Shown: positions 33,686-44,038 of the stretch, one piece after another
Layout: each line of letters starts with the position of its first letter
Position numbering within the stretch: position 1 is the stretch's first letter
NCBI GenBank assembly: GCA_019693395.1
Contig: JAAMXP010006573.1
Coordinates: 52,313-116,312, forward strand
Source: Ettlia oleoabundans
Taxonomy: Eukaryota > Chlorophyta > Chlorophyceae > Chlamydomonadales
DNA: 64,000 nucleotides
Direction of reading: 5' to 3'
Translations under genes and position numbers: made by a program
The notes under the pieces: generated by a model
What the model was told of the DNA's origin: nothing
Seen by the model: only the letters and a program-made list of their open reading frames with translations
Database searches by the model: none

Positions 33686-34134
33686 TGAAAATTTACTCCT
33701 TACTTTAAGTAAGTGCTTTGCACTTTTATGTTTATTAACTTCTTGACAAAATTTTTTAGACTATTACTAGTCTAGTTCTCTTCCCAAACATAATTTTTTT
33801 GTGAATTGGTCTTAAAAAAAGGTCACAAGTCTTTTTTTAAGAAAGACTGAGTAATTTTTTAGTCTTGATGATAGTAAATTCAAACCATTTTTGAAAATTT
33901 ATATCAACTTTTTATTAGTGATATCAAGAGAGTTTTTTTCTTATTTCTCTTAACTATTGTATCCTAAAATAAAAAAAACGAAAAAAGTTTCTAAAACAAT
34001 TTGAAAAGGCAATTGACCTGATAAGCAAATTCTTATTTAAAATCGCTAATTTAAAAAGACACGACTTTTTGTTTCACAGATAAATTGTATAACTTTATAC
34101 TAGTAAAATGAGGTGAGAAAAAAAACGAGCATTT
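33686..34134. other. Spacer trnS-psbM
   Basis: 449 bp A+T-rich with no gene or strong palindrome. Confidence 0.4.
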
Positions 34135-34221
34135 CGGAAAGGGGGGGATTCGAACCCCCGGTAGTCTCGCAACTACGTCGGTTTTCAAAACCGATGCATT
34201 CAACCGCTCTGCCACCTTTCC
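34135..34221 (-). tRNA. trnS-UGA: tRNA-Ser (UGA)
   Basis: An 87-nt class II cloverleaf with acceptor GGAAAGG/CCTTTCC, anticodon stem CGGTT/AACCG, loop TTTGAAA (UGA), long variable arm and T-arm GGGGG-TTCGAAT-CCCCC. Confidence 0.95.
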
Positions 34222-34386
34222 AACCTTTTCTGCTTGACAAAAGGAAATTATTTATAAAGCATTTCTCAAAATTTGGTTTTGTTTCCTTTTTTAAAAACAA
34301 AGTTTTTAAAAAGGAACGGAACGGGATCGTTTTTAGTTTTAGAATCCCGATAAAACAAGTTTCAGGATGTAACTTTTAAAGCCGTA

Positions 34387-34458
34387 AGCGGGTAACGCGA
34401 GTCGAACGCGCGACATGCACCTTGGCAAGGTGCCGCTCTACCACTGAGCTATACCCGC
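34387..34458 (-). tRNA. trnG-GCC: tRNA-Gly (GCC)
   Basis: A 72-nt cloverleaf with acceptor GCGGGTA/TACCCGC and anticodon stem-loop CACCT-TGCCA-AGGTG (GCC). Confidence 0.95.
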
Positions 34459-34980
34459 ATACTGTTTAATTTTGGCAAAAAATTATTCTGAACCTTAACC
34501 AAAAGCAGTTCTCTTTCTAAAGAAAAAGCGAAGTTTTTTGGGTCTTTAATTGTTTTGTTATTAGTTAGGAAGATTATATCATAAACTTGGATTTCATGCA
34601 ATTTTTGATAAAATTAGATGGGTTGTTTCTGAATTATAATCATGCCAATATTCCAATTTGAGATCAAGTAGTTAAAATCAGGTTTGTATTTTGGTTCAAA
34701 ATCTTGAAACCGCTCCTATGTCGCAAAAACAATCTTGTTCTGACCTAAAAACAAGAATAGGTCCTAAGCATTTTTTTTGCCGTCACTGAAATTTTATATT
34801 CAAAATAAAGATTTGAATAAAGAAAAAGTATTAATATAACAATAGTTTTTTTTGAAATATATTAAATTTTATTTGGTCTCAAAACATGAAAAAAATATCC
34901 TTTTTTAATTTATCGGAGAAACAAACTATTTGTTTAGCTTTTTCCAAAAACAGCTATACTGTTTTTGGAACCAGAAGGCT
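34459..34980. other. Divergent spacer trnG/trnfM
   Basis: About 520 bp A+T-rich, no gene. A short CCAAAAACAG...CTGTTTTTGG palindrome lies near 34943-34973. Confidence 0.4.
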
Positions 34981-34981
34981 A

Positions 34982-35010
34982 TTGACAAAAAATCTTAAAT
35001 TTAATAAAAT
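34982..35010 (+). promoter_or_regulatory. Promoter for trnfM-CAU
   Basis: TTGACA (34982-34987), 17-nt spacer, TAAAAT (35005-35010), tRNA 27 nt downstream. Confidence 0.7.
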
Positions 35011-35036
35011 ATGTCCGTGTGTTAAAAAAAATAAAA

Positions 35037-35110
35037 AGCGGAGTAGAGCAGTCTGGTAGCTCGTAAGGCTCATAACCTTAAGGTCGTGGGTTCGAATCCT
35101 ACCTCCGCTC
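35037..35110 (+). tRNA. trnfM-CAU: Initiator tRNA-Met (CAU)
   Basis: 74 nt. The D-arm and TAGAGCAGTCTGGTAGCTCG stretch plus anticodon loop CTCATAA match plastid initiator tRNA. The acceptor AGCGGAG/CTCCGCT gives a weak A1:U72 end pair in place of the usual C1xA72 mismatch. Confidence 0.9.
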
Positions 35111-35182
35111 AGTACCAAAATGTCCTTAGTTTGGTAACACAAAAAGACTCCTTTTGTTAATATTAGTATTCAAGCTAAAAAA

Positions 35183-35211
35183 TTGACAAATTCCAAAAAA
35201 TCTTTTATCAT
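35183..35211 (+). promoter_or_regulatory. Promoter for trnE-UUC
   Basis: TTGACA (35183-35188), 17-nt spacer, TATCAT (35206-35211), tRNA 31 nt downstream. Confidence 0.7.
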
Positions 35212-35241
35212 ACTCGCTAATAAATAAATATGTAATTCATG

Positions 35242-35314
35242 GCCCCCATCGTCTAGAGGCCTAGGACATCTCCCTTTCACGGAGGAAACGGGGATTCGAA
35301 TTCCCCTGGGGGTA
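35242..35314 (+). tRNA. trnE-UUC: tRNA-Glu (UUC)
   Basis: A 73-nt cloverleaf with anticodon loop CTTTCAC and T-arm GGGGA-TTCGAAT-TCCCC. Also the expected substrate of glutamyl-tRNA reductase in tetrapyrrole synthesis. Confidence 0.95.
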
Positions 35315-35846
35315 GACAAGTTTTTTAGAAAACACTACAATGAAACTAGTTTATACTAGGAATTTTTAAAGTTTTTTATGATAAAAATGTAGCAATTATT
35401 AAAAGTGACATTTTTGGGGCCTGTTTCAGGTCTTTTCGGAGTTTTTACTGAATAAACAAACTCTTCCTTTAAACAAAAAATTATAGGTGCTATAAATTGC
35501 GACTATAGAGGCTCTAATTATTATTTAAGTTGCTATAATTCCTACTGAATTTAGCGGTTTTATTAAAATCAAAGAGTAGAAACAACGAAAACACAACTTT
35601 AATGAACTTAGTCAAAAACTTTTTAATTTAGAAATTGAAAAAAAAACAACTTCTAGTGCAGTTTTGTCAAGATAAAAAATTACGAGTAAAAAAAACTTGA
35701 TAACTAAAATATGCTTTTGCGTCCAACGTTTTAGAGTACAAAACACATTTTTTTTATAAAAGTTTTGATAAAGTTAACAGCAAGAAGATAGTTTTTAGTG
35801 GTGTTTTTTTATAAAAAAAATTTAATTAAAAAAGGATTGTTCAAAT
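35315..35846. other. Spacer trnE-rpl20
   Basis: 532 bp A+T-rich leader region. No gene, and few dispersed palindromes. Confidence 0.4.
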
Positions 35847-36194
35847 ATGACTCGAGTAAAGCGAGGAAATGTGGCTCGTAAACGTAGAAAACAAGTGTTA
35901 AATCTGGCAAACGGATTTCGTGGTTCATCTTCAAAACTATTTAGAACGGCGCAGCAACAAACAATGAAAGCTTTAAGTTATTCATATCGCGATCGTCAAC
36001 AAAAAAAACGTGAATTTTGTGGACTTTGGATTACTCGACTTAATGCCGCAGCACGATCACATGGCTTAAATTATACTGAATTTCGTCATAACTTAAAAAA
36101 AGCTGGTGTTCAACTTAATAGAAAAGTATTAAGTCAGGTTGCTATTCGTGATCAACAAGCTTTCGAACAATTGGTGTTATTAATAAAAAATTAA
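35847..36194 (+). CDS. rpl20: 50S ribosomal protein L20
   Basis: 115 residues. [35 protein letters not shown] is diagnostic; the C-terminal half has the conserved LNAAAR and NRKVLSQ segments. L20 is an early assembly protein of the large subunit. AAAGGAT precedes the ATG. rps18 follows after 161 bp. Confidence 0.98.
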   Translation: MTRVKRGNVARKRRKQVLNLANGFRGSSSKLFRTAQQQTMKALSYSYRDRQQKKREFCGLWITRLNAAARSHGLNYTEFRHNLKKAGVQLNRKVLSQVAIRDQQAFEQLVLLIKN

Positions 36195-36355
36195 TTGATT
36201 CCTTTTGATAACGGTAAAAATTCTGAATTGATAATTAAAAAGACATACTAAACTAAAGAGAATACAAATTGATTTTTTTAAGCATTGTTTGTTTCAAATA
36301 AATAGAATTTTTGAACCTAAGCAAACTTGTTTATAGTAAATGGAGGTTAAAAAAA

Positions 36356-36673
36356 ATGGCTGGAGTTCAGCAAAAACGAAAAAATTCAAAATATTTTAAA
36401 AATAAACGTAAAGTTATTCCTGTTTTAATTCAAAAAAAAGGACAAAATGATTTGTCTAGTACAACACAACCAGCTCCTCGTTATACAATTGATTATAAAA
36501 ACACTAAATTGTTAGTAAAATTTATTAGTCCACAAGGAAAAATTTTATCTCGAAGATCAACAGGTTTAACAGCAAAACAACAACGTGTTATGTCCAATGC
36601 AATAAAGCGTGCACGAATGGGCGGATTATTGCCTTTTGTAAATTATGAAATTGCTGGAAAGACTCCTTTTTGA
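36356..36673 (+). CDS. rps18: 30S ribosomal protein S18
   Basis: 105 residues from the ATG at 36356, which follows a good GGAGG site; the frame extends 15 codons upstream only to a TTG. The conserved block [20 protein letters not shown] and [20 protein letters not shown], then [10 protein letters not shown], is typical S18. The N-terminal 40 residues are basic and variable, as is common in green algae. Confidence 0.96.
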   Translation: MAGVQQKRKNSKYFKNKRKVIPVLIQKKGQNDLSSTTQPAPRYTIDYKNTKLLVKFISPQGKILSRRSTGLTAKQQRVMSNAIKRARMGGLLPFVNYEIAGKTPF

Positions 36674-36915
36674 TTGAACCCTAATCTTTTCATAGAAAAC
36701 TAGAGAAAAGTTTTTAGTGTTGTACAAAGAAAAATTAAGAGTACGTCCGTTTCCCAAAAATTACATTTTTGGGAACAACATTGTTTTTGGTAAGGGGACA
36801 GAGATCTTTTCTTTTTTCATTAAGCTTGAGTTGAAAATATTAAATTGTGAAAAATAAAAATAAAACACTACCAAACTCAATTTTTTTTTGAGAAAATAAT
36901 AGAAAGAAACGTTTT

Positions 36916-36988
36916 CACGCCTTGTAGGACTTGAACCCACGACATCAGGTTTTGGAAACCTGCGTTCTACCAACTGAACTAAAGGCGT
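36916..36988 (-). tRNA. trnW-CCA: tRNA-Trp (CCA)
   Basis: A 73-nt cloverleaf with acceptor ACGCCTT/AAGGCGT and anticodon loop TTCCAAA. Its 5' end directly abuts the 3' end of trnP. Confidence 0.95.
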
Positions 36989-37062
36989 TCGGGATGACAG
37001 GATTCGAACCTGCGACCTCCTGTTCCCAAAACAGGAGCGCTACCAAACTGCGCTACATCCCG
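36989..37062 (-). tRNA. trnP-UGG: tRNA-Pro (UGG)
   Basis: A 74-nt cloverleaf with acceptor CGGGATG/CATCCCG, anticodon loop TTTGGGA, T-arm GCAGG-TTCGAAT-CCTGT. No nucleotide separates it from trnW, so one precursor is likely. Confidence 0.95.
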
Positions 37063-37446
37063 ATAAATCATTACTCTTCACAGTGTACACAAGAGCTTAC
37101 GTTTTTTCAAGTCTCGGATTCATAAAACCAATCTTGTTTTCTTTTTTCTGAAAAACTTTAACAAAAATGAAATTTACTTCCAAAGCAAAATTTTTGCTTT
37201 TGTTTTTAATACCTTAAAAACAAGAAAGTAGGTTAAAATGAGAAAAATTTGTAACTCTAGCACTTGGTTCCAAAAACACCGTTTTTGGGATTAAAAGCGA
37301 TGATTTTTTGAAAAATTTCGTCTAAAATTTAAGCGGTAATAAATTATTGGAAAAACCTCTAAAGTGACAAAAAATTTTTGTCATATAGTGGTCCTTAAAA
37401 TGTAATTTTGAGGAAAAACTATATCAAAAAAAGGGAGACTTTTTAA
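37063..37446. other. Divergent spacer trnP/psaJ
   Basis: 384 bp with small palindromes (for example 37268-37290). No gene. Confidence 0.4.
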
Positions 37447-37572
37447 ATGAAAGATTTTACTACATATTTATCCACAGCACCAGTTTTAACTTTAGTGAGT
37501 TTAACTGTAATTGCTGGACTCTTAATTGAAATCAATAGATTCTTCCCTGACGCATTAATTGCTGCTTTTTAA
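37447..37572 (+). CDS. psaJ: Photosystem I subunit IX
   Basis: A 41-residue single-helix PSI subunit near Psa[21 protein letters not shown] then [20 protein letters not shown] and F. Canonical. AGGGAG lies upstream of the ATG. Confidence 0.97.
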   Translation: MKDFTTYLSTAPVLTLVSLTVIAGLLIEINRFFPDALIAAF

Positions 37573-38089
37573 AAAAATTTTTTATATGCAAAAAAACTGT
37601 GTTGAAAAATTTATACCTAGCAGCTAACTATTCCCAAAAATTTGATTTTTGGGAATAGGCCAAGCTTGCTTTTTTGAAAGGGTGTTCAGCTTCATTCTTG
37701 TCAAGCGGAATCTCCTAATTCAAAATTCCTTTAATTCTAAAATCTTTTTTTCAGAAAATTTAAGTTTACATGCTGATTGAAAATTTTCGTTTGAGTTTTT
37801 GGTATTGACCTAAACCTGGTTTTAGGAAAAAACGAAATAGATTTACTTTAGTTTAGAGCAATAACTGTACCAAAAAGTACTTTTTGGTACAGTTATTGCT
37901 CTAAACTCTTGGTCCCATCCCAAAACACTACTGGTCTAGCCCCAAAAAAACCATTTTTTGGGGATAAAAATCAAATTTTTGGGAAAGGAAAGAAATTAGA
38001 TTTTGCACAAAGGAAAGGGGAATGCAAAAAAAATAACTAGTAATACAAAATAGATAAAAATTTTTAGTTTAGTGTGACAAATTTTAACT
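37573..38089. other. Spacer psaJ-rps12 with palindromes
   Basis: 517 bp. Holds the 56-bp palindrome below and a CTAGCCCC-family repeat copy (37933-37970). No gene. Confidence 0.55.
37851..37906. repeat. 56-bp perfect palindrome between psaJ and rps12
   Basis: 28-bp arms (37851-37878, 37879-37906) exactly complementary around GTAC. Likely a psaJ 3' end or processing hairpin. Confidence 0.8.
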
Positions 38090-38461
38090 ATGCCTACAAT
38101 TCAACAATTAGTTCGATCTGCTCGAACACGTCTTTCTAAAAAGACAAAATCTCCTGCTTTAAATAGTTGTCCACAACGACGTGGTGTTTGCACACGAGTT
38201 TATACAACAACTCCGAAAAAACCTAATTCCGCTTTACGAAAAGTTGCTCGTGTTCGACTTACTTCTGGTTTTGAAGTTACTGCGTATATTCCGGGTATTG
38301 GTCATAATTTACAAGAGCACTCTGTTGTTTTAGTTCGTGGTGGCCGAGTAAAGGATTTACCTGGAGTTCGCTATCATATTGTTCGTGGTACTTTAGACTC
38401 GGCAGGTGTTAAAGATCGTTCGCAAAGCCGTTCCAAATACGGTGTCAAACGTCCAAAATAA
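38090..38461 (+). CDS. rps12: 30S ribosomal protein S12
   Basis: 123 residues, uninterrupted (no trans-splicing as in land plants). [55 protein letters not shown] and the decoding-centre loop are present. rps7 starts 20 bp downstream, the bacterial str-operon order. Confidence 0.99.
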   Translation: MPTIQQLVRSARTRLSKKTKSPALNSCPQRRGVCTRVYTTTPKKPNSALRKVARVRLTSGFEVTAYIPGIGHNLQEHSVVLVRGGRVKDLPGVRYHIVRGTLDSAGVKDRSQSRSKYGVKRPK

Positions 38462-38481
38462 ATAAAAAGTAAATCAAATTT

Positions 38482-38952
38482 ATGTCTCGTAGACGCACTC
38501 CAAAAAAACGTAATGTAATGCCTGATCCTGTGTATGACAGTCGACTTGTTGAACTTTTAGTTCGTCAGCTTATGCGAGAAGGCAAAAAATCATTGGCATA
38601 TCGAATTTGCTATGAAAGTATGAATCAAGTAGCAGATACTACACAACAAGACCCTTTAGTGATTCTAGAACAAGCGATTCGAAATGCTACACCCCTTGTT
38701 GAGGTGAAAGCTCGACGTATTGGTGGGTCCACCTATCAAGTTCCCTTAGAAGTTGCTCCAGAACGAGGAACGGCATTAGCTATTCGCTGGATTCTCTCTG
38801 CTTGTCGCAATAAGACTGGAAGACCAATGGCAACAAAATTAACAAGCGAACTTCTAGATGCTGCAAAAAATTCAGGGCTTGCTGTACGAAAACGGGACGA
38901 AGTCCATAAAATGGCTGATGCAAATAAAGCTTTTGCTAAATACCGTTTTTAA
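38482..38952 (+). CDS. rps7: 30S ribosomal protein S7
   Basis: 156 residues, standard. [42 protein letters not shown] and the C-terminal [20 protein letters not shown] are diagnostic. Initiates head assembly by binding 16S rRNA. Part of rps12-rps7-tufA. Confidence 0.99.
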   Translation: MSRRRTPKKRNVMPDPVYDSRLVELLVRQLMREGKKSLAYRICYESMNQVADTTQQDPLVILEQAIRNATPLVEVKARRIGGSTYQVPLEVAPERGTALAIRWILSACRNKTGRPMATKLTSELLDAAKNSGLAVRKRDEVHKMADANKAFAKYRF

Positions 38953-39038
38953 AATTATTTTTTCTCAAAATCAAAGATCTCCAAAAAAGTCCATTTCACT
39001 TCCTTTCAGTTCCGTTTTTTTGGAAAAAAACTATAGCG

Positions 39039-39059
39039 TTGACAAAACTTGTTTTGTCA
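39039..39059. repeat. TTGACAAAAC/GTTTTGTCA palindrome, copy 2
   Basis: Second member of the family (see 33437), in the rps7-tufA spacer, followed by fragments of other repeats. Confidence 0.6.
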
Positions 39060-39169
39060 CAAACTTTGTTTTTACAAAATTTTTGAAGGCAAAAAGGTAA
39101 TGTTTAGCAGCAAAAACAAAGTTTTTGGTAAACAAATGGGCTCACATATTACATTCAAGGAAAATTTTT

Positions 39170-40399
39170 ATGGCACGTGAAAAATTTGAACGCAAAAAAC
39201 CACACGTAAATATTGGAACAATTGGGCACGTAGATCACGGTAAAACAACATTAACTGCTGCAATTACTATGGCTTTAGCTGCACGTGGAGGTGCAAAAGG
39301 TCGTAAATATGATGATATCGATTCTGCTCCAGAAGAAAAAGCACGAGGCATCACAATTAATACGGCTCATGTAGAGTATGAAACTGAAAATCGTCATTAT
39401 GCTCACGTAGATTGTCCAGGCCATGCTGATTATGTCAAAAATATGATTACAGGTGCTGCGCAAATGGACGGTGCAATTCTTGTTGTATCCGGTGCTGATG
39501 GACCTATGCCTCAAACAAAAGAACATTTACTATTAGCAAAACAGGTAGGTGTTCCAAATATTGTTGTGTTTTTAAACAAAGAAGATCAAGTGGACGATGC
39601 AGAGTTATTAGAACTTGTAGAATTAGAAATTCGTGAAACATTAGATAAATATGAATTTCCTGGCGATGAAATTCCCATTGTTTCGGGTTCAGCACTCTTA
39701 GCTTTAGAAGCTTTAACGGAGAATCCACAAACAAAACCAGGTGATAACAAATGGGTTGATAAAATTTATAACCTCATGGATCACGTTGATTCCTATATTC
39801 CAACACCAGAACGTGAAACTGACAAACCTTTTTTAATGGCTGTTGAAGATGTATTTTCAATTACTGGTCGTGGAACTGTTGCTACAGGCCGTGTAGAGCG
39901 TGGTTGTGTGAAAATCGGCGATACTGTCGAACTTGTTGGATTACGTGACACTAAAACAACAACTGTTACAGGTTTAGAAATGTTCCAAAAAACTTTAGAT
40001 GAAAGTGTGGCTGGAGACAATGTAGGTATTCTACTTCGTGGTGTTCAAAAAATAGATATTGAACGTGGTATGGTTCTTGCAAAACCAGGAAGTATTACAC
40101 CTCATACAAAATTTGAAGCACAAGTGTATGTTTTAACCAAAGAAGAAGGTGGCCGTCATACTCCATTTTTCCCAGGTTATCGTCCACAATTTTATGTTCG
40201 TACAACTGATGTAACAGGAAAAATTGAATCCTTCCGTGCTGATGATGATAGTGCAACACAAATGGTTATGCCTGGAGATCGTATTAAAATGATTGTAGAG
40301 CTTATTCAACCAATTGCGATTGAAAAAGGAATGCGTTTTGCGATTCGTGAAGGTGGCCGTACGGTAGGCGCTGGTGTTGTATCTACTATTGTTAATTAA
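39170..40399 (+). CDS. tufA: Elongation factor Tu
   Basis: 409 residues from the ATG ([32 protein letters not shown]); the frame extends upstream only to a TTG. GTPase motifs GHVDHGKT (G1), DCPGHADYV (G3) and NKEDQVDD (G4) are present. Delivers aminoacyl-tRNA to the plastid ribosome. Retention of tufA in the plastid is typical of green algae and lost to the nucleus in land plants. Confidence 0.99.
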   Translation: MAREKFERKKPHVNIGTIGHVDHGKTTLTAAITMALAARGGAKGRKYDDIDSAPEEKARGITINTAHVEYETENRHYAHVDCPGHADYVKNMITGAAQMDGAILVVSGADGPMPQTKEHLLLAKQVGVPNIVVFLNKEDQVDDAELLELVELEIRETLDKYEFPGDEIPIVSGSALLALEALTENPQTKPGDNKWVDKIYNLMDHVDSYIPTPERETDKPFLMAVEDVFSITGRGTVATGRVERGCVKIGDTVELVGLRDTKTTTVTGLEMFQKTLDESVAGDNVGILLRGVQKIDIERGMVLAKPGSITPHTKFEAQVYVLTKEEGGRHTPFFPGYRPQFYVRTTDVTGKIESFRADDDSATQMVMPGDRIKMIVELIQPIAIEKGMRFAIREGGRTVGAGVVSTIVN

Positions 40400-40568
40400 A
40401 AAATCGAATTAATTTTGGTCCTAGTTCCAAAAATGAAATTTTTGGGGCTGAAAAGCCGATCCCAAAAAATTTTTTTGGGATCAACAATAACCAAAAATGT
40501 ATTTTTTGGGAGGACAATAATACCAAATTGTCACTTATTTCAAAATTAAGTCGGAAAAGGTAACTTTT

Positions 40569-40991
40569 ATGACCAAACTTCAACAACTTGTCCAGACGAT
40601 TCAATCTGGGACAATGAAAACAGAGTTACCTGATCTTCGTGTCGGGGATTTAGTACGCATTGGGGTTTCAATTCAAGAAGGGAATAAACAACGTATTCAA
40701 CCTTTTGAAGGAACCGTAATAGCGAAACATCAAGCAGGCGCAAATTCAACTGTAACAGTTCGGAAAAGTTTACAAGGTGTCGGCGTGGAACGAGTTTTTC
40801 CACTCTATGCACCTTGTGTTGCAAACGTTCAAGTTCTCCGGAGAGCTCAGGTTTCTCGTGCAAAATTGTATTATTTACGTAATCGAACAGGAAAAGCAAC
40901 TCGATTAAAAGAAAAATTTGAAACATTACCAAATATTTGGACGAATCAAGGTTCTCCAGATCTCGAAAAAATAGAAAAAACTGAAGCATAA
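40569..40991 (+). CDS. rpl19: 50S ribosomal protein L19
   Basis: 140 residues. LPDLRVGDLVRIGVSIQEGNKQRIQPFEGTVIAKHQAGANSTVTVRKSLQGVGVERVFPLYAP and RRAQVSRAKLYYLRNRTGKATRLKEK are family signatures. The C-terminal 20 residues are an acidic variable tail. Confidence 0.98.
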   Translation: MTKLQQLVQTIQSGTMKTELPDLRVGDLVRIGVSIQEGNKQRIQPFEGTVIAKHQAGANSTVTVRKSLQGVGVERVFPLYAPCVANVQVLRRAQVSRAKLYYLRNRTGKATRLKEKFETLPNIWTNQGSPDLEKIEKTEA

Positions 40992-41538
40992 TTTTCCCTT
41001 TCCTTTCCCAAAAATTGCATTTTTTATATCAAATTCTCTCTTAAGTTCTAAGAGCGCAAGGTTGAGTCTGAAAATTTTTTTTCAGGAAAGGAAAAAGTAC
41101 CAATGCTAATTCAAAGGTAAAACAAATTTTTTTATTTTTGCTATTCAACCAAACTGACAGACTAAAACTAAAGGGTTTTTTTTATTGAAACTAAAAAACC
41201 CTTTAGTTTTTTTTTTGGAAAGACTTGGGTTGATTTTCAAAAACAGTGTTTTTGAAACAAAACCGATGGAGTTTTGAAAAAAGAGTCTGTTCTTTTATTT
41301 TAAAAGATAATTTGACCCGAAAAAACTAACCTAAGAGAAAAATTTAGCGTCCTGGTTCTGTGAATTCAATGCTGTTTTTTTTCTATTTATAAACCGATCA
41401 GACAAAAATAATTTTTGTCTTGATTTCAAATTTGCAAAGAAAAATATGTTGGTTAGCTGTTTTAAAAAATAACATTTTTGGGGCAGGTATTAAGTTGAAA
41501 ATTTTGATGAATCACAATAAAAATAGTATTAAAAAAAC
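40992..41538. other. Spacer rpl19-ycf4
   Basis: 547 bp with a 17-bp hairpin (below) and smaller repeats. No gene. Confidence 0.45.
41165..41209 (+). terminator. rpl19 downstream hairpin
   Basis: 17-bp arms 41165-41181 and 41193-41209, followed by a T run: the shape of an intrinsic terminator. Confidence 0.65.
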
Positions 41539-42090
41539 ATGACAGCTCAAGAACCTATTATTCGTTATCAAGTTCCTGGCGCACGACGCTTTGGTAATTA
41601 TGTTTGGGGTTCTTTGATGTGTATTGGAGGATTTGGTTTTTTAGTAACTGGTATTTCAAGTTATTTTGAATTTCCAGTTCTTTCTATATTAGAATCACCA
41701 AACATCCAATTTTTCCCACAAGGTTTAGTGATGTGTTTTTATGGAGTGCTTGGATTAGTTTTAGGGATTTATATTTGGCTTATTATTCTTTGGAATTTAG
41801 GGGAAGGCTTTAACGAATTTAATCTCCAAACAGGTTATGTACGTATTTTTCGTTGGGGTTTTCCTGGTAAAAATCGTCGTATAGATCTTCAATATCCAAT
41901 TCAAGAAATTCAAAGCATTCGCGTTGAAATTCAAGAAGGCATCAATCCAAAACGCATAATATATTTAAAATTACGTGGAAATCGTGAAATTCCGTTAACA
42001 CGAGCAGGACAACCCCTAAGTATTCAGCAAATTGAAACGCAAGCAGCAGAATTAGCAAAATTTTTGCAAGTTTCTTTAGAAGGAATTTAG
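41539..42090 (+). CDS. ycf4: Photosystem I assembly protein Ycf4
   Basis: A thylakoid scaffold for PSI assembly, 183 residues. Two transmembrane helices (about residues 22-44 and 62-84) and the conserved WNLGEGFNEFN...VRIFRWGFPGKNRRI and IQEGINPKRIIYLKLRGNREIPLTR blocks. Normal length. Adjacent to cemA, as in most chlorophytes. Confidence 0.98.
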   Translation: MTAQEPIIRYQVPGARRFGNYVWGSLMCIGGFGFLVTGISSYFEFPVLSILESPNIQFFPQGLVMCFYGVLGLVLGIYIWLIILWNLGEGFNEFNLQTGYVRIFRWGFPGKNRRIDLQYPIQEIQSIRVEIQEGINPKRIIYLKLRGNREIPLTRAGQPLSIQQIETQAAELAKFLQVSLEGI

Positions 42091-42382
42091 TATAAAACTG
42101 TTCACTTTAGGACAAATTGACCAAGAGTTGATCTAAAAAACTCCGTTGGTCCCGTCTTCAAAAACCTAATCACTCACTTTCCCTTTGAAATGTACTCCAT
42201 TCTTAAAAACCGTGTTTTTAAGAATGGGCCAATTTCATTTTTTCAAACAAAGTTTTTAAAAAAAGAACCGAAACAACTAAAAAAAGGTTTTCGTAAATTA
42301 ACCAAAAACTTGGACTTTAATCAGTCGTGTTTTTTTATTACTGAATTTAAAATATCAAGAATTTTCAAGAGGTCGATGTTCT

Positions 42383-43195
42383 ATGAAAAAAAGAACGATA
42401 GAACAAACTGGATTAATACCACGATCAATTCTGCGAACCTTTGAAAGATTTCGAAAGCAATTACTTCCGGGCGCAGAAATGCTTGTGATTCAAGAATTTC
42501 GAATTTCTCGATATCAAGTTATTGTATCAGTAAGGTGTTTAATTACTTTAATTTTTGTGCCATTACTTATAAATCTAGTTTCTAAATCATTTTTTATAAA
42601 GCCTGGTGTAGAATACCTTTGGAATCAAAAACATACTGAAATTTTTTTAAATTCTTATCAAGAAAATAGAGCTTTATCTGATTTGCATAAATTCGAGGAA
42701 AAATTTTATTTCGAATCTTTTGTTGATACTACATATTTGGATCAACCTCTTAATTTTTCCAAAGAACTACAAAAACAAACTTTTGAAATTGCAAAAAAGT
42801 ATAACCTTGAAAGTATAGAAGCAATCAGTAATCTTTTTGCTGATTTTTTAAGTTTTTTGAGTTTAACTGTTGTTTTTTTGCTCCTCAAACCCCAAATTAT
42901 TATTTTAAAAGCTTTTTTATCTGAATCTCTATATAGTTTAAGTGATACTACAAAATCTTTTTTATTAATTTTAGGGACAGATCTTTTGGTCGGGTTCCAT
43001 TCACCTCGTGGTTGGGAAGTTTTTTTAGAATGGCTTTTAAGACATTTTGGGTTACCAGAAAATGGAGATTTTATGTCGCTCTTCGTCGCAACCTTTCCTG
43101 TTTTTTTGGATACTGTATTTAAATATTGGATTTTCCGTTCATTAAATAAAATTTCTCCATCTACTGTTGCAACTTATCACAATATGATTGAGTAA
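42383..43195 (+). CDS. cemA: Envelope membrane protein CemA
   Basis: An inner-envelope protein linked to proton exchange and inorganic-carbon uptake, 270 residues. Hydrophobic helices at about 50-70, 150-170 and 185-210; the C-terminal GFHSPRGWEVFLEWLLRHFGLPEN and DTVFKYWIFRSLNKISPSTVATYHNM are diagnostic. The upstream spacer (42091-42382) is repeat-rich. Confidence 0.97.
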   Translation: MKKRTIEQTGLIPRSILRTFERFRKQLLPGAEMLVIQEFRISRYQVIVSVRCLITLIFVPLLINLVSKSFFIKPGVEYLWNQKHTEIFLNSYQENRALSDLHKFEEKFYFESFVDTTYLDQPLNFSKELQKQTFEIAKKYNLESIEAISNLFADFLSFLSLTVVFLLLKPQIIILKAFLSESLYSLSDTTKSFLLILGTDLLVGFHSPRGWEVFLEWLLRHFGLPENGDFMSLFVATFPVFLDTVFKYWIFRSLNKISPSTVATYHNMIE

Positions 43196-43750
43196 TTTTA
43201 AACTTTTATTTTTTTTTTTGTAGTATTAAATTTTTATTTAATGCGGTATCATCTTTTCTAGAAACCTAATTTTTTAAAAAGGAACCGGAACAGACCAAAC
43301 AAATTTGTTGCAAGAAACAAGTTTTGAAACAAAAACATGGGTTTTACTAAAGACCTTAATAGTGTTATCCGTTCAGAAAAAAAAAAGCTCTCCCTTTTTT
43401 TCTTGATTAATTTTAACTAAATAGAAATTAATGAAAAAAAAAAGAATCTTGGTTCGCAAAAGGGACAATATTTTTTTTATCTGTAGAGTTAATTCTTTGC
43501 TTAAAATACTGTTTTACAAACTAAATTATTTTTGCAAAACGGTAAACAATAATAGGTTGTTTCGAAAAAAGTCTTTTGGTACCCAAAATATTATTTCGAC
43601 TAGCTCCCTTTGGGTAAAGGACCAGGAATGTTCTAGTTCAAAAATGAATTTTTGGTAACATTTTTAGGACCGGAACGCGACGAAGTAAGTAAAAAAACTA
43701 GAATTTTGTTCTAGAATTGTCTATAGAAATTAATTACAAAAAACGTATTT
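43196..43750. other. Spacer cemA-rpl23
   Basis: 555 bp. A 75-codon ATG frame (43431-43658) is Lys-rich and ends inside repeat sequence. I do not accept it as a gene. Otherwise A+T-rich. Confidence 0.45.
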
Positions 43751-44011
43751 ATGATGCTAGACTTGGTGAAATATCCAGTGATTCGTACGGAAAAAGCTAC
43801 TCGACTAGTTGAAAATAATCAACTAAGTTTTGATGTGGATGTAAGAATCACAAAACCGCAAATTCGAAAACTCATTGAAGAGTTTTTTAATGTGAAAGTG
43901 CTGGCAGTAAACACACACAGACCTCCACGAAAAACAAATCGACTCGGATCAAAACCTAGTTACAAACGAGTTATAGTGACAGTGGACTCTGACGTGACTT
44001 TATTGAAATAA
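43751..44011 (+). CDS. rpl23: 50S ribosomal protein L23
   Basis: 86 residues. [61 protein letters not shown] matches the family. It forms part of the exit-tunnel rim. The start may be this ATG or the second ATG one codon later. First gene of the S10-like cluster here. Confidence 0.97.
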   Translation: MMLDLVKYPVIRTEKATRLVENNQLSFDVDVRITKPQIRKLIEEFFNVKVLAVNTHRPPRKTNRLGSKPSYKRVIVTVDSDVTLLK

Positions 44012-44038
44012 CACACATTCAACATTCAACCATAGAAT

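Noticed and set aside
43431..43658. 75-codon ATG frame between cemA and rpl23
   Set aside because: Lys-rich low complexity, ends in repeat sequence, no ribosome-binding site and no recognisable family.
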